This document shows positions 10,599 through 20,430 of a stretch of 64,000 bases of DNA, piece after piece. How positions within the stretch are numbered: the stretch's first letter is position 1; every line of letters begins with the position of its first letter. Made by a program: the position numbers and the translations under genes. The notes below the pieces were generated by a model. The model ran no database searches. It was given only the letters and a program-made list of their open reading frames with translations, and had not been told where the DNA came from. This stretch comes from Cordia subcordata (lineage: Eukaryota; Streptophyta; Magnoliopsida; Boraginales; Cordiaceae), in NCBI GenBank assembly GCA_028554755.1, contig JAPTOF010000011.1, positions 4,740,501 through 4,804,500 on the forward strand, written 5' to 3'.

Positions 10599-13500
10599 AT
10601 GGCTTTCGTTGATCCCTCTCATTCAGCCACTTCTACTGTGAACCAAACTGCTACATCTAATACCAAATCTTCCAGTGATTTTATATCCATAAATGTTGCC
10701 AACCAACTACCATTAAGTCTTACTACCATGAATTATTATTCATTGAAAACACAATTTGCATATGATCTTATAGGATATCTTGATCGACGTACACAATATC
10801 CTACTTCAACAGTTAAACAAAATGGTTTTTGACACACCTAACCTAGACTATCCCATTTGGGTCAAACAGGATAAACTCATCCTCCTTGATATCATTGGAT
10901 CTCTTAGTTCCACAATTGTACCCATCTTTCGTTCACGCACTACTTCTAGGGGTGCTTGGTCTGGACTTGCAAAGCACTTTGCCAACCCTTCCTTGTCCCA
11001 TATTATGGGACTTGTAGCAAAACTTACTCTGCTCGATTGAGGCAACCTGCCTATTGTAGATTAACTCGCACAAGTGGGTGACTTGGTAGACGAGCTGGCT
11101 CTTCTTGGCTTTCTAGTACTAAAGCAATATCTTATCACTGATATGCTAAATGGCATAGGTCTAGCCTTTAAGGAACTTGCAGTAGCCATTCGTGCCCGTG
11201 ATACTGTTATTTTATTCTATGACCTTTATGATAAACTCATCGAATATTTTATGATAAACTCATCAAATATGATTCATATTTCAAAAGAGAAGAGCTTAGG
11301 TCTACTACTCCTTTTGACACACTTATGGCTAATAATGCACAACTCTCTTTGTCAACTAGTAGACAACCATCGACTAATGCAAGGACTAATCAAAATTTTT
11401 GAATTTCACCAACAATTCCAATCGTGGAGGTAAAGAAGTAGGCATTCTCTGAACAGTGAGTCCACTAATTCCAATACCTTCAACCACTTAACCGTTATCT
11501 ATTGCAAGAAGAAGGGCCATGCGGCAGAAAAATTGCTTCCAGACAATGGTTCTCGCTTATCTTCTATTGGTAATTCCTCAACTGGATGGCTACTTGAAAC
11601 AGGAGCAAGTCACCATATTACTGCTAACAACTCTATTCTCCAACAAATGTAGCAATATAATGGTCGAGAGAGTGTGATACTTGGTGATGAGACAGGTTCA
11701 AAGATTTCCCATATTATTTCTACTACATTGTTTTCTATATGTGCTAAAAATGCTTGATTTCTTCTATGCGCTAAAAATGAACAAAAATCTTATTCTAGTT
11801 TACCAATTTTGCAAAAATAATAATGCACTAATAGAATTTTATCTTGATTGTTTTTGGTGTGAAGGCAATTGGCACGGGGCACTACTGGCAAAGGGACCGA
11901 TCAACAATAATCTTTATTATTGGTGTGGGGGTACGAGTACTGTGACATCTAAAGAAGTCCATGTGAGGATTCAAACAAATAAACCAATCTAGCATGATAG
12001 ATTAGGTTACCCTTCTTTTACTATTTTAGACAATGTCTTGCGTCAAAATAATTTTCCTATTTCTGGTTCAAATATAGGTTCTACTTGTATTCCTTGTAAT
12101 TGTAGCAAAAGCCACAAGCAACCCTTTGGTCACAACACTCTTTTTAGCTTTAGGCCCTTCAAACTTATAGACATAGACATCTAGGGACTCTCCCTAATTC
12201 GCTCTATAGATGGCTTCTCCTTTTATGTCTTGTTTGTTGACTATTATACTAAATTTTATATAACCTTTTCCTTTGGCTCACAAATCTGACGTATTTGATG
12301 TCTTTTTAAATTCAAATCCATGGTGGAAAAATAATTCTTTATCAATTGCAACAGTATAAACTGATGGACGAACTGGATTTAAGGGACTTAAATCTATTTC
12401 TGAAAAACATGGCATACAACATCTAATTTCTCCACCCTACACACCTTAACATGTTGCCACTTTTGAGCATAGGCACCCTTATATAATTGAATGTGGGTCA
12501 ACACTTCTATATTGATGCACATCTTCCTATGATGTTTTAGTCATTTGTGTTTTTAACTATTGCTTATTTAATAATCATCTCCCAACTCTGAATTTGGAAA
12601 ACAAATCTCCATTTAAGTGTTTTTTTAATCAACATCCAAATTATTCTAAATTGAGAGTGTTTGGTTGTTTGTGCTTTTTGTGGTTGTGACCGTATAATGA
12701 GCTCAAACTACAACCATGATCAAAACCATGTCTTTTTCTTGGATATTCCACTCTTTATGATGCCTACACGTGTTACAATACAAATGATCACAAATATTAT
12801 AACCCAAGGCACATCACTTTTGATAAAGTTTCTTTCCCAACAAACTTTATTTTTTGATGATATACAAGTCAAATTTATGGAAAATCCAAATGAGTAGCTT
12901 CAAGTTTCTCAAGAATTTGAGTCCTTCACTAATACATACATTGCAACAAGAGACCACTTTATATGTAACAAAGAATTCTTGTGCAACGTATCTCTTTCAC
13001 GGCCTAAACTCCTCATCTATCACAAATACTTGTGAGCCAAATCCTTCAGTTATGTCTAGTTCCAATAATTTGTCATCTACAACAACAAAAGACACATAAT
13101 GTTCTATGCCTCAAGCTTCGCTAAGTTGATCCCCAAGCTGGAAAGTGCCTTCAATTCCACTTCTTAGTCAAACACCTTCCACACCACAACATGAACATGA
13201 TGACACATACAACATTACCTAGTCTCCATCAAACTTAAACCTCGTACCACACAAAAACACCTCATGATCACTAGAGTCATGAACAATTTTGTTAAACCGA
13301 AACAACTCTTTACCTTCATGCAGAACTTCAACCACAAACTAAATCCAAAACTATTTCTCAAGCTCTCAAATAACTGGAATGGTGTCAAGCCATAGATGAG
13401 GACATACAAGCCTTTCAAAATAACCACAAATGAAATCTTATACCAAGAGAAAATCACTAAAATTTTGTCAAATGTAAATGGGTTTTTTGCATAAAGTGGA

Positions 13501-13716
13501 ATGCGAATGGAAGCATAGCACTCTACAAAGCAAGGCTTGTAGGGAAAGGTTTTCATCAATGTGAAGGCCTTAAGTACAAAGATATATTCAGTCCAACTGT
13601 TAAAGCTGCAACTATTCGTGTGGTTCTTACATTACTAGTGTTGAATGCATGGAATATTCACCACTTAGACATCAATAATGCATTCTTGAATGGAAATCTT
13701 GTAGAAAACTTCTATA
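10599..13716 (+). pseudogene. Decayed Copia gag-pol (Ale/Retrofit-like), element 1
   Basis: The gag region begins with ATG at 10599 (MAFVDPSHS) and contains LPLSLTTMNYYS and YDLIGYL, typical of Ale/Retrofit gag. Domains then follow in the normal order but in shifting frames with many stops: a gag-pre-integrase segment around 11990-12120 (LGYPSFTILDNVL, CNCSKSHKQPFG), integrase to about 12660, the integrase-RT linker near 12700-12840 (SKPCLFLGYS, ITFDKVSF), and the first part of reverse transcriptase to about 13716, where a HHLDINNAFLNGNL motif is followed at once by an unrelated breakpoint. The rest of RT, RNase H and the 3' LTR are absent. Non-functional; the lineage is inferred from motifs. 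Confidence 0.8.
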
Positions 13717-13736
13717 TGTGGAAAAACTCATGAGGC
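13717..13736. repeat. 20-bp direct repeat at the Copia 1/Copia 2 junction, copy 1
   Basis: TGTGGAAAAACTCATGAGGC occurs exactly here at the breakpoint and again at 13880-13899 within the gag of Copia element 2, where its inverse encodes LPHEFFH. The copy at the breakpoint looks like templated filler DNA from break repair. Confidence 0.75.
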
Positions 13737-14414
13737 TACTTCATGAGTGGGGTTCAAGTTTGGAAACAAGCAATGCTACCTCATGGTTTTCGCTCTTAAT
13801 TTTGTTTTCCTTAGCAACACAATAGGTAATCAAGTCTTAATGGTCCAGGATTCCTTTTGGGTATTGTAGGAAGTCTTTTTGTGGAAAAACTCATGAGGCA
13901 AAGAGTTAAGGGCATGGTGGATTATGAAGGAATCTGGAATGGAGGCTTTATGGGATTGTAGTTTTGTTTGAACATGAATCATTTTTAGAATATAATCTCT
14001 GACCCCACCTTGCTTATCATATTTCATTCTTGTAAGCTCTCTCATCAGGTCTCTAGTCTCAGCATTATTAGATACTTGGTATCTCTTTCTTATAGCAGTT
14101 AAAAAATCTTTTGCAATCTCAGTTTCAGGCAAACCACTCATTAAATGTTCAGCGATAGTCCTCTTCATAGTCATCAAAGCAAGATGGTTAGATCTTTCCC
14201 ACTGTTGATAATATTTCTTCTCCTCATCACTACTTTCCTCTATTAAATCATTCGGTGTATCAAAATGTAAGGCTAAGTCGAGATCAGCTACACCCAAATA
14301 GAACTCAATGTTTGCTTTCCATTTCTTAAAATTTTGTTCGTTTAAGACCTCAAAGATAGTAACAGCATTGTTCAAAGCAGAGGAAACTATCCAAGAAATA
14401 GAATGCATTATCAA
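13737..14414 (-). pseudogene. Truncated Copia gag, element 2
   Basis: The minus strand encodes a UBN2-type Copia gag: FEVLNEQNFKKWKANIEF, LALMTMKRTIAEHL, MRELTRMKYDKQGG, HHALNSLPHEF. The frame is open for 194 residues from 14414 down to 13830, then a stop follows and recognisable gag continues (LITYCVAKENK, VALLVSKLEP) to about 13740, where the element is cut off against Copia element 1. No pol remains. It is coherent with the LTR and primer site at 16354-16795 on the same strand. Interruption of the frame and the truncation make it non-functional. Confidence 0.8.
13880..13899. repeat. 20-bp direct repeat, copy 2 (within Copia 2 gag)
   Basis: Identical to 13717-13736. This copy is in its natural context in the gag coding sequence on the minus strand, so it is the probable source. 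Confidence 0.75.
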
Positions 14415-15143
14415 TAAACATTATGCATATATGCCTTATAACAAAAATAAGCATTATAAACAAAAGTGTCCAAGCACATTGTCGTCATATCCACCTTTGG
14501 GCAGATAATTTGACATGTAAATAGGTGCTCTTTAACATAAAGTAATACATAAGATCACCCCACTGAAAGAAAAAGCAACCACCTTTGGGCAATTGAGCTC
14601 CCTAACAGCATTGTAATCTTGGTCGATACTTTATGCTTATGCTACCGGGCTAAAGCCATATAATGATCTACTTTGGGAGAGCATTGCACACTTTACCATG
14701 GTAGTTTCCCAAACAAAATGAGAAAAGCCACAAATTTAATTGAGGAAATCACTTTGGTGAATTTGCCAACTTAAATTTATGCTGTCAATTTATTGGGAAA
14801 AATTAATGCTTAATATAATCACAAAAGGCTATGTATGTACTTGATCACACAGTATGAAACACTTTTATATAATACATCTCAGTGATCAACTTAAAATTGC
14901 ATTCCTCAAAAATAATTTAAACAACATTATATAATAGTCAACATGACATATAGGAAAAATCTAGAAAGAAAAATAAAATTCCAAAATAAAGAAAATAAAT
15001 ATTTTCTTTAAATTCAGAGACCAATAATAAAAGAAATAAAAATAAAATAAAATAAGATAAATTTTCAAACAAATTATTGCAAAGGCAACCAATTTTATTA
15101 CCAACTAAAAAAATATTGGTTATGAAATAATCATATCAAACAT

Positions 15144-15224
15144 AGGTCGCTAGCTTAGTGGTTAAGGAACGAATGATAACACTTATAGCTTAAGAATGGC
15201 TAAAGTTCAAATTTTCCTGCTAGC
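15144..15224 (+). repeat. tRNA-like module 1
   Basis: An internal promoter-like box A (TAGCTTAGTGGTTAAG, from 15151) and a box B-like AAAGTTCAAATTT (from about 15202) are spaced as in a long-variable-arm tRNA. A T6 run follows at 15232. Acceptor stem pairing is weak, so a functional tRNA is not expected. Confidence 0.55.
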
Positions 15225-15296
15225 AAATCCATTTTTTAAATTATTTATTTATTAATTTAGTACTCAAATACATACCAAACAAAATAATGCTAAATT

Positions 15297-15363
15297 GTCT
15301 TTATAGCTTGGTGGTAGTTTGTTTGTTTTATGAGCAAAAGGTTGCGAGTTCAATCCTTTTTAG
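15297..15363 (+). repeat. tRNA-like module 2
   Basis: Box A-like TAGCTTGGTGGTAG and box B-like CGAGTTCAATCC are about 42 bp apart. The middle can fold as a 5-bp stem (TTTGT/GCAAA) around the loop TTTATGA, which would place TAT as anticodon. A T5 run follows directly. Confidence 0.6.
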
Positions 15364-15432
15364 TTACAAAAATAACCTTTAATTATATTCTATCTCTCAT
15401 ATATTATGCGACCAGGGTATTAAACAAAATAA

Positions 15433-15509
15433 GGTTCTAGTGTAGTGGCAAGACACTTGGCCTTAAATTTTGTACCACTTTTGGTTGGTGCAGGTTCGAG
15501 ACTCCTTAA
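15433..15509 (+). repeat. tRNA-like module 3
   Basis: Box A-like TAGTGTAGTGGCAAG (15438) and a good box B, GGTTCGAGACT (15493). The loop reads CTTAAAT, compatible with a TAA anticodon. It is visibly homologous to module 4, including the AAACA-AATAAGG stretch just upstream, so the two arose by duplication. Confidence 0.6.
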
Positions 15510-15580
15510 TAGCATTAATTTTAATTACACCTTATCACTATGACATATTTATATAAGCAATCAAAGATCTAAACATAATA

Positions 15581-15654
15581 AGGATTTGGCAGTGTGGTAA
15601 TTCATTTACCTTAAAATTTTGTTCCACTATCAAGCTGTGGTTTCGACTCTTGCC
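15581..15654 (+). repeat. tRNA-like module 4
   Basis: Box A-like TGGCAGTGTGGTAA and box B-like GGTTTCGACTC with the same central CCTTAAA and TTTTGTTCCAC blocks as module 3. A TTTT run follows at about 15661. Confidence 0.6.
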
Positions 15655-15735
15655 TTCAGCTTTTCTTATTTAAAAGTTATTATGCTAGCAGATATAGTTA
15701 TAGTAAAGAAAAAAAAAAGCACAATTAAAACCCAA

Positions 15736-15817
15736 GCTTAAGATGGTTGAGTTGGTGTAAGGCACCAGATTAAGGCTTTGGTTTGAAAAGGGTATGATTT
15801 CAAATCCTGCTATCTTT
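15736..15817 (+). repeat. tRNA-like module 5, tRNA-Leu(AAG)-derived
   Basis: The body GATGGTTGAGTTGGTGTAAG, followed by CACCAGATTAAGGCTTTGG, matches the plan of plant tRNA-Leu(AAG). The stem CCAGA/TTTGG encloses the loop TTAAGGC, giving anticodon AAG; a variable arm and the box B-like GATTTCAAATCC follow. The acceptor stem is degraded. A long T-run follows at about 15820. Recognition is from memory of tRNA-Leu sequences. Confidence 0.75.
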
Positions 15818-15887
15818 AGTTTTTTTTTTTTAAATGAACATTAGTTACAGAAAGAAGGGAAAAATTAAACACAATTAAAACCAACAA

Positions 15888-15968
15888 GTTGATTTGTTTG
15901 AGTGGTTAAGGAGGCAGACTTGAAATTTGTTGGGCTTCATAGGTGCAAGTTCGAACCCTTATGCCTTT
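15888..15968 (+). repeat. tRNA-like module 6, tRNA-Ser(TGA)-derived
   Basis: GTTTGAGTGGTTAAGGAG, then CAGACTTGAAATTTGTTGGG, a variable arm and box B AGTTCGAACCC follow plant tRNA-Ser(TGA) almost base for base. The anticodon loop CTTGAAA gives TGA. The 3' half of the acceptor stem no longer pairs with the 5' half. A TTTT run follows at about 15985. Confidence 0.8.
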
Positions 15969-16049
15969 AGGTAATTATTATTATCTTTTAATTTGATTGT
16001 CATCAATTGTCGAAACTAATAAAATCACAAACAGACAAGTACATAGTAA

Positions 16050-16122
16050 CTAGATTTGGTTTAGTGGTAGCAAAAAGACTTTTAAAGCTTTAGACGCCAT
16101 AGGGTTGGGTTCAAAACATGTT
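16050..16122 (+). repeat. tRNA-like module 7
   Basis: Box A-like TGGTTTAGTGGTAG and box B-like GGGTTCAAAAC. The anticodon region is ambiguous (runs of T and A). A long T-run follows near 16138. It is the module nearest the primer binding site. Confidence 0.55.
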
Positions 16123-16353
16123 AACATCATCTAAACTTTTTTTTTTTAAATTTGTTTTAATCAATCAATCAATTCCAAAATAAGAAAACTAATATGAATT
16201 ATGCAATAGGAAGATTCTATGAAAGCCCTCAATTAATTTTATGAAACAAAAATTCAATAATCACATAATCATAAAATAAATTAAGAACTTTCATAGTCTA
16301 CGCACTCGAACGAGTATATATTTTTGTTATAATATGTAAATCCATGTATAAGT

Positions 16354-16366
16354 GGCTCTGATGCCA
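16354..16366 (-). other. Primer binding site of Copia element 2
   Basis: On the minus strand the sequence is TGGCATCAGAGCC, one base off the standard plant Copia site complementary to initiator tRNA-Met. It begins two bases after the LTR end. Confidence 0.85.
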
Positions 16367-16368
16367 CA

Positions 16369-16795
16369 TGTAAACGCAAATAAACATATACATGAACTTA
16401 CGATATAAAATTTAAACAAATAATCGATAGCCGAAACGCGTACCTGATTGAGCCATTATTGTTAAAAATTGTTAAAAAAATAACTGTCACCCAGTCTAGG
16501 CATAGATCTCCCTCTCCTTGTTCTACTCAATATTAACTGATGCTTATGGGAGCAACTGCTAGGGTTAAGAGTAGGAGAAGGGACCTAGCTTTATTTATAA
16601 TAAATTCTAACAGTCTTACCCATAATAGGATTTATCAGAATATATGGGCTTACGCACCAAAGAACTGTATAGAATTATGAGGTGGGCTAAAACCAATATG
16701 ATCACAAAGCCCAATCTTGTAAAATAGACATTTAACCTATTTTATAAAACTAAAATAATTAACAGTAGCCCACTTTAAAGAGAAATACTCCAACA
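16369..16795 (-). mobile_element. 5' LTR of Copia element 2
   Basis: On the minus strand it starts TGTTGGAGTATTTCTC and ends GTTTACA, giving TG...CA borders. A TTTATTATAAATAAAGC promoter-like stretch lies near 16590-16606. The 427-bp length suits Copia. No partner LTR is present in the window. Confidence 0.75.
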
Positions 16796-16937
16796 TGAAC
16801 ATGACAAGATACACTTGAACTTTTAATGTATGATTTTTATGAGTTTTATTTACTAGATTAAAACAATATATTTAATTATTTGATTCAAATTTAGGATGTC
16901 AAGCTATTGTACTAGATTTTTGTATAAATCATCTTTT

Positions 16938-17384
16938 TAGTTTGAGCATTGTTGGAATAGATTAAGGTATCAACCAAAATGGTTTCAACAAGGTGAAAAG
17001 AAGTCGAAAACATCCAAAAAAACAAAAGATGATAGTCCAGGCAGCTCTTCAGCATCAACTCCATTTTCAATAAATTTCGAGGATGACTACAGTCCAAATG
17101 ACACATTTATAGTAGCTGAGAGATCACTAGATAGAGATGCAGAAAAAGAAAGATTGAATAGATGAAAAAATAAAGTAGCAATGAAACATGATCAAGATGA
17201 TGCTATTTCAAAAATACTAGAAAGAATGATGCAATGTAAAAGAAGAATGCGTTAAGAGAAGATGGAACAAATAGAACTCGAGCTGGAAGAAATCATTATG
17301 GATAAAAATCTTTGTAGTATGCCTCCCATGAAAGCTGAATATTGGAAAAAATCGACAAGAAGAAATCATGGCGAAAGAGGTTAA
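16938..17384 (+). pseudogene. PIF/Harbinger ORF1 (NAM-associated C-terminal domain), partial
   Basis: A plus-strand frame reads FEHCWNRLRYQPKW, a Ser/Thr/Asp-rich linker (SPGSSSASTPFSI), then a charged helix (KILERMMQCKRRMR, MEQIELELEEIIMDKN). This is the C-terminal half of the Myb/SANT-like protein encoded next to PIF transposases, often annotated as NAM-associated or GST-T3-like. Two internal stops interrupt it and the N-terminal Myb part is missing, since Copia element 2 abuts on the left. It is convergent with the transposase remnant at 17481-17860, the normal PIF arrangement. Confidence 0.7.
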
Positions 17385-17480
17385 AATGTATGATTTTTCG
17401 GATGTAATTTAAATCACTTTTATTTAAATGAAAATTTTCATTCTTGAACTTTAAACATTACATGCAAATATCAATTACAT

Positions 17481-17860
17481 TTACTCTTTCCATGCAATTG
17501 CCACAAGTGTTCAACGAGATCTATTTGGAGTTGAGAATGAGTTTCGTGGTCACGAATATTGTAATGTGATTAAATATAATCTAAAAGCTCAATAGTGCAT
17601 TCATGTGAGACTATTGTATGAGAACTATCTCTAGCAAAATCAAAATTGAAATATGGATTATCAATGTTTATTTCATTTTTGATAATCATATTATGCAATA
17701 TTATGTATGCTTTCATGATATCACTAAATGTTTCATGATCCTAGAATCATACAGGTCCACGAACAATTGCAAATCGAGCCTAAAAAACCCCAAATATGTA
17801 TTCCACATCCTTTTTGGCTGACTCTTGACAGACATCAAAATGTTTTCTCTTATTATCTGA
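17481..17860 (-). pseudogene. PIF/Harbinger transposase (DDE_4), C-terminal part
   Basis: The minus strand encodes QESAKKDVEYIFGVF, then ARFAIVRGPV, MKAYIILHNMII and DLVEHLWQLHG, the conserved end of PIF/Harbinger nucleases. Stops and a frame change are present. The rest of the same gene lies at 25929-26818 on the same strand, separated by the hAT insertion. When the 8-bp duplication is counted once, the reading frame runs across the insertion site (ITTPSDNKRKHF). Confidence 0.85.
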
Positions 17861-17868
17861 CGGAGTAG
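17861..17868. repeat. hAT target-site duplication, left
   Basis: CGGAGTAG, identical to 25921-25928. Confidence 0.9.
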
Positions 17869-18080
17869 TAGGTTGGCAATGGAGCGGGATAGGGGCGGGG
17901 TAGGGTTCATGAACCCCTATTCTGCACCTGTTATATATTAACTTGCCCCTATCTTGCCCTTTCACTTACTACCAGGGTTTTCTCTTGCTACCATCCTCGC
18001 CCTTACTAGTGTTTTTTAAACCCTGCCCCTCCTTATAGGGCACCTAGCAACAAAAGTCAATGGGGCGGTAGTACTAGGAT

Positions 18081-18175
18081 AAAACCCCTACCTGTTAAGC
18101 CCCCACTTGTTTAGTGAAACCCCTATCTGTTAGGCCCTTACTTGTCAAGTGAAACCCTTACCTATTAAAAAACTT
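18081..18175. repeat. 35-bp subterminal tandem repeat of the hAT element
   Basis: About 2.7 copies of a unit beginning AAACCCCTACCTGTTAAGCC, starting near 18082, 18117 and 18152. Subterminal repeats of this kind are commonly transposase-binding sites in hAT elements; the binding role is inferred. Confidence 0.7.
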
Positions 18176-18664
18176 AGCTTCTAAAATAAAGATTCTGCAT
18201 GAGTAACAAAGCCAACATTTATGACTTCGCTTGTAGATTTTCTTCATGAGTGACAAAGTCTTTATGAGTAAAACAAGCTGAAAATGTAGCTTAAACACAA
18301 AAGTCTAAAAAAAGTCTTAGTTCCTAGACGTTGAAATGAGGTAGATTAAATCTGAAATCCTGATAATATATTTATTTAGGTAATCAAAATCTTTATGCTT
18401 GTTGAACAATGAAAATATTGTAGGTCTAAAATCAAGCCTTTATCCAACTAGATGAATCTAGAAATTCATAGATCAAGTCTCCTTATGCATAGAAAATGAA
18501 AGATCCAATGAAATAAGCTAAAAATTTCTACATGAACAAGAAATAATTTGAATAAATAAGCTAAAAATGAAAGATCTGAAGAAATAACTTGTTGCCGAGC
18601 CACCGTTGCTATTGACTGCTATGCGGCCACTGCTAACTCCTGCACCATGATGTTCTGAGCCGTC

Positions 18665-19180
18665 TATCACATCTTGAAGATGCAGCTGCCATACAGGCCA
18701 CCACTTGGTGAGGATGACGAGGCTCACAAGAAGGCACACATATCACTTTCTTTTCTTGGAGCATCTAAAAGATTCTCTAGAGAAGAATGAACATGGTAGG
18801 GATTTTGAATTAATCTCAATCCCTTTGATTATGACATTATCTATTGTAATTAATTGTAAATCCCCCTGATTGATTGGCAAAATCCCCAAAGTAATGTAGA
18901 ATAGTCTAGAAGCTAACGTCAACCGTTAGATCGAGATAATCCTAGCCATTCATCTGTAAGAAGAGATGAATAAATAGCCTGGCTTCTCATTTGTACAGAA
19001 CAAATAGAAAAGTTTGAGAGTAATACAAAGTTTTATTATGTCATCTATTTATTCTGTTGCTTTGCTCTTTATCTTGCAAATTTCCTTTGTTCGTGGTTTT
19101 TAGGCTGACTTAGCCACTTTTGCCTAAGGCAAGTGTCTAAATGCCACACGCTACACTTGGGATAGGCCAACAGCATGACA
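18665..19180 (+). mobile_element. 5' LTR of the Gypsy element
   Basis: Aligns throughout with 23945-24460, for example GATTCTCTAGAGAAGAATGA and CATTCATCTGTAAGAAGAGA, and ends in TGACA. The start has drifted (TATCACATC against TGTCATACC), mostly C-to-T or G-to-A changes. A TATA-like GATGAATAAATAG lies near 18967. Confidence 0.85.
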
Positions 19181-19182
19181 AG

Positions 19183-19196
19183 TGGTTACCAGAGCC
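19183..19196 (+). other. Primer binding site of the Gypsy element
   Basis: TGGTTACCAGAGCC, a mutated form of TGGTATCAGAGCC (initiator tRNA-Met), two bases after the LTR end. Confidence 0.7.
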
Positions 19197-19238
19197 AAGG
19201 TTACACGCAAGGTGTTTGTCATTTTGCTCCTTTAAAGG

Positions 19239-20430
19239 ATGTCTTCTTCAAGTGTTAAGAAAAGCGTTGATACTGGTAATGATGAGAGGGGAAGGGAGGT
19301 CTTACCTCTTCATGCAACAACCAAAGGCAACAAGAGGGGAAAGTCTCGTGATGTGCAAGCTGCTTTAGAGATGAGTTTGACAAAAGCAAAAGATGTTGTT
19401 GCTGATTTCATCCTGAAACATCAAAAGCTTAGGTTTGATGATGAGGAGGTATTAAGTTTGCGAGACCTATGTGAAGGACTCAAAAACCTTCAAGCCTGTA
19501 TGCAAACGGTAGAAGAGGCAGCTAAGAAAGCACTCATCAAGAAGGAAATCCTTGCCGATTGGTTACAAATTAAGATTACCGAGCAAGATCACCAGATGGC
19601 TGAACAAGAAAAGATCCTTGAAGAGATGAGAAAGGATTGGGCTATGTGTAGAGAGGCAATAACCCATGGTCCACCAATCTACCATCATGCACCAAAGATG
19701 GACGTGCCAAGACCTAGTCTCTATAGTGGGAAGCGTGAAGCCAAGGAGGTAGACAACTTCTTTTGGTAGGTTGAGTAATATTTTGATGCAGTTAGACTTA
19801 TGGACGATACAAGTCTTGTCAAGACAGCAACACTCTATTTCTCTGAGGATGTAGCTTATGGTGGTGCATAAAGCACCAAGGACTCAAAGAGGCAAGCAAG
19901 GATCTATCAACTTGGGCTACATTTAAGGAGGATGTGTATGCGCAATTTTATTCAGAAAAAGTGAATGGGATGCTCGTGACTAGCTTAGAGTCCTGAAGCA
20001 CACAGGGACCATCTACGACTATGTCAAAGAATATGTTTTCTTTAAACTTTAGGTACGTAATAAGCTAGATTATGACCACATGTATGACTTTGTTAAGGGT
20101 TTGCAGCCATAGGCACAACAAGAAGTTAGGATGAGAAAGCTAAAAACCTTCGTTGAAGCTGTTGCCATAGTCGAATCCTTACTAAAGTTCAAGACAAGGA
20201 ATGACTCCCACAACAAACCCAAGAATGACTTTAAGGGCAAAGGTAGGGGAGATAAAAATCCCAAAGGTCAAGAGAAGTCATTCTCCAACCAGGATAGGAA
20301 GAAAGAGAAAAAGCCCTTTAGTTGCTACTTTTGTGAAAGATCTCATGTACACGAGAGTGCCCCAAGAGACAAACCCTCAACTCATTATTGGAGGAACACG
20401 AGAAAACGGCTGAGGCCCACATGAGTTCTT
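19239..20430 (+). pseudogene. Gypsy gag, decayed
   Basis: The frame opens at 19239 (MSSSSVKKSVDTG) and runs 176 residues through a helical, charged region to PRPSLYSGKREAKEVDNFFW, the conserved start of the chromovirus gag core, where a stop interrupts it. The remainder continues in other frames and ends with a degraded zinc knuckle (CYFCERSHVHESAP) whose last Cys is lost. Not functional. Confidence 0.75.

Larger units (their letters stand above)
13717..16795 (-). mobile_element. Copia element 2: LTR, primer site, long leader with tRNA-like array, truncated gag
   Basis: Reading on the minus strand, the order is LTR (16795 to 16369), a 2-nt spacer, a primer binding site (16366 to 16354), a leader of about 1.9 kb, then gag from 14414. 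The leader is unusually long and holds seven tRNA-like modules between 15144 and 16122, all on the plus strand and so antisense to the element. The part of the leader from 14415 to 15143 has no tRNA-like unit but has a repeated TGCCCAAAGGTGG motif (inverse strand, near 14500 and 14590). From gag structure I suspect the Bianca or a related Copia lineage, without certainty. Confidence 0.7.

Noticed and set aside
15144..16122. CRISPR-like array, because of the regular 150-bp spacing
   Set aside because: The units are not identical repeats, each has box A/box B structure, and the context is a plant Copia leader.
15144..16122. A cluster of functional tRNA genes
   Set aside because: Acceptor stems are degraded and box B sequences in several modules depart from the consensus; compare the intact tRNA-Gly at 35722-35792.
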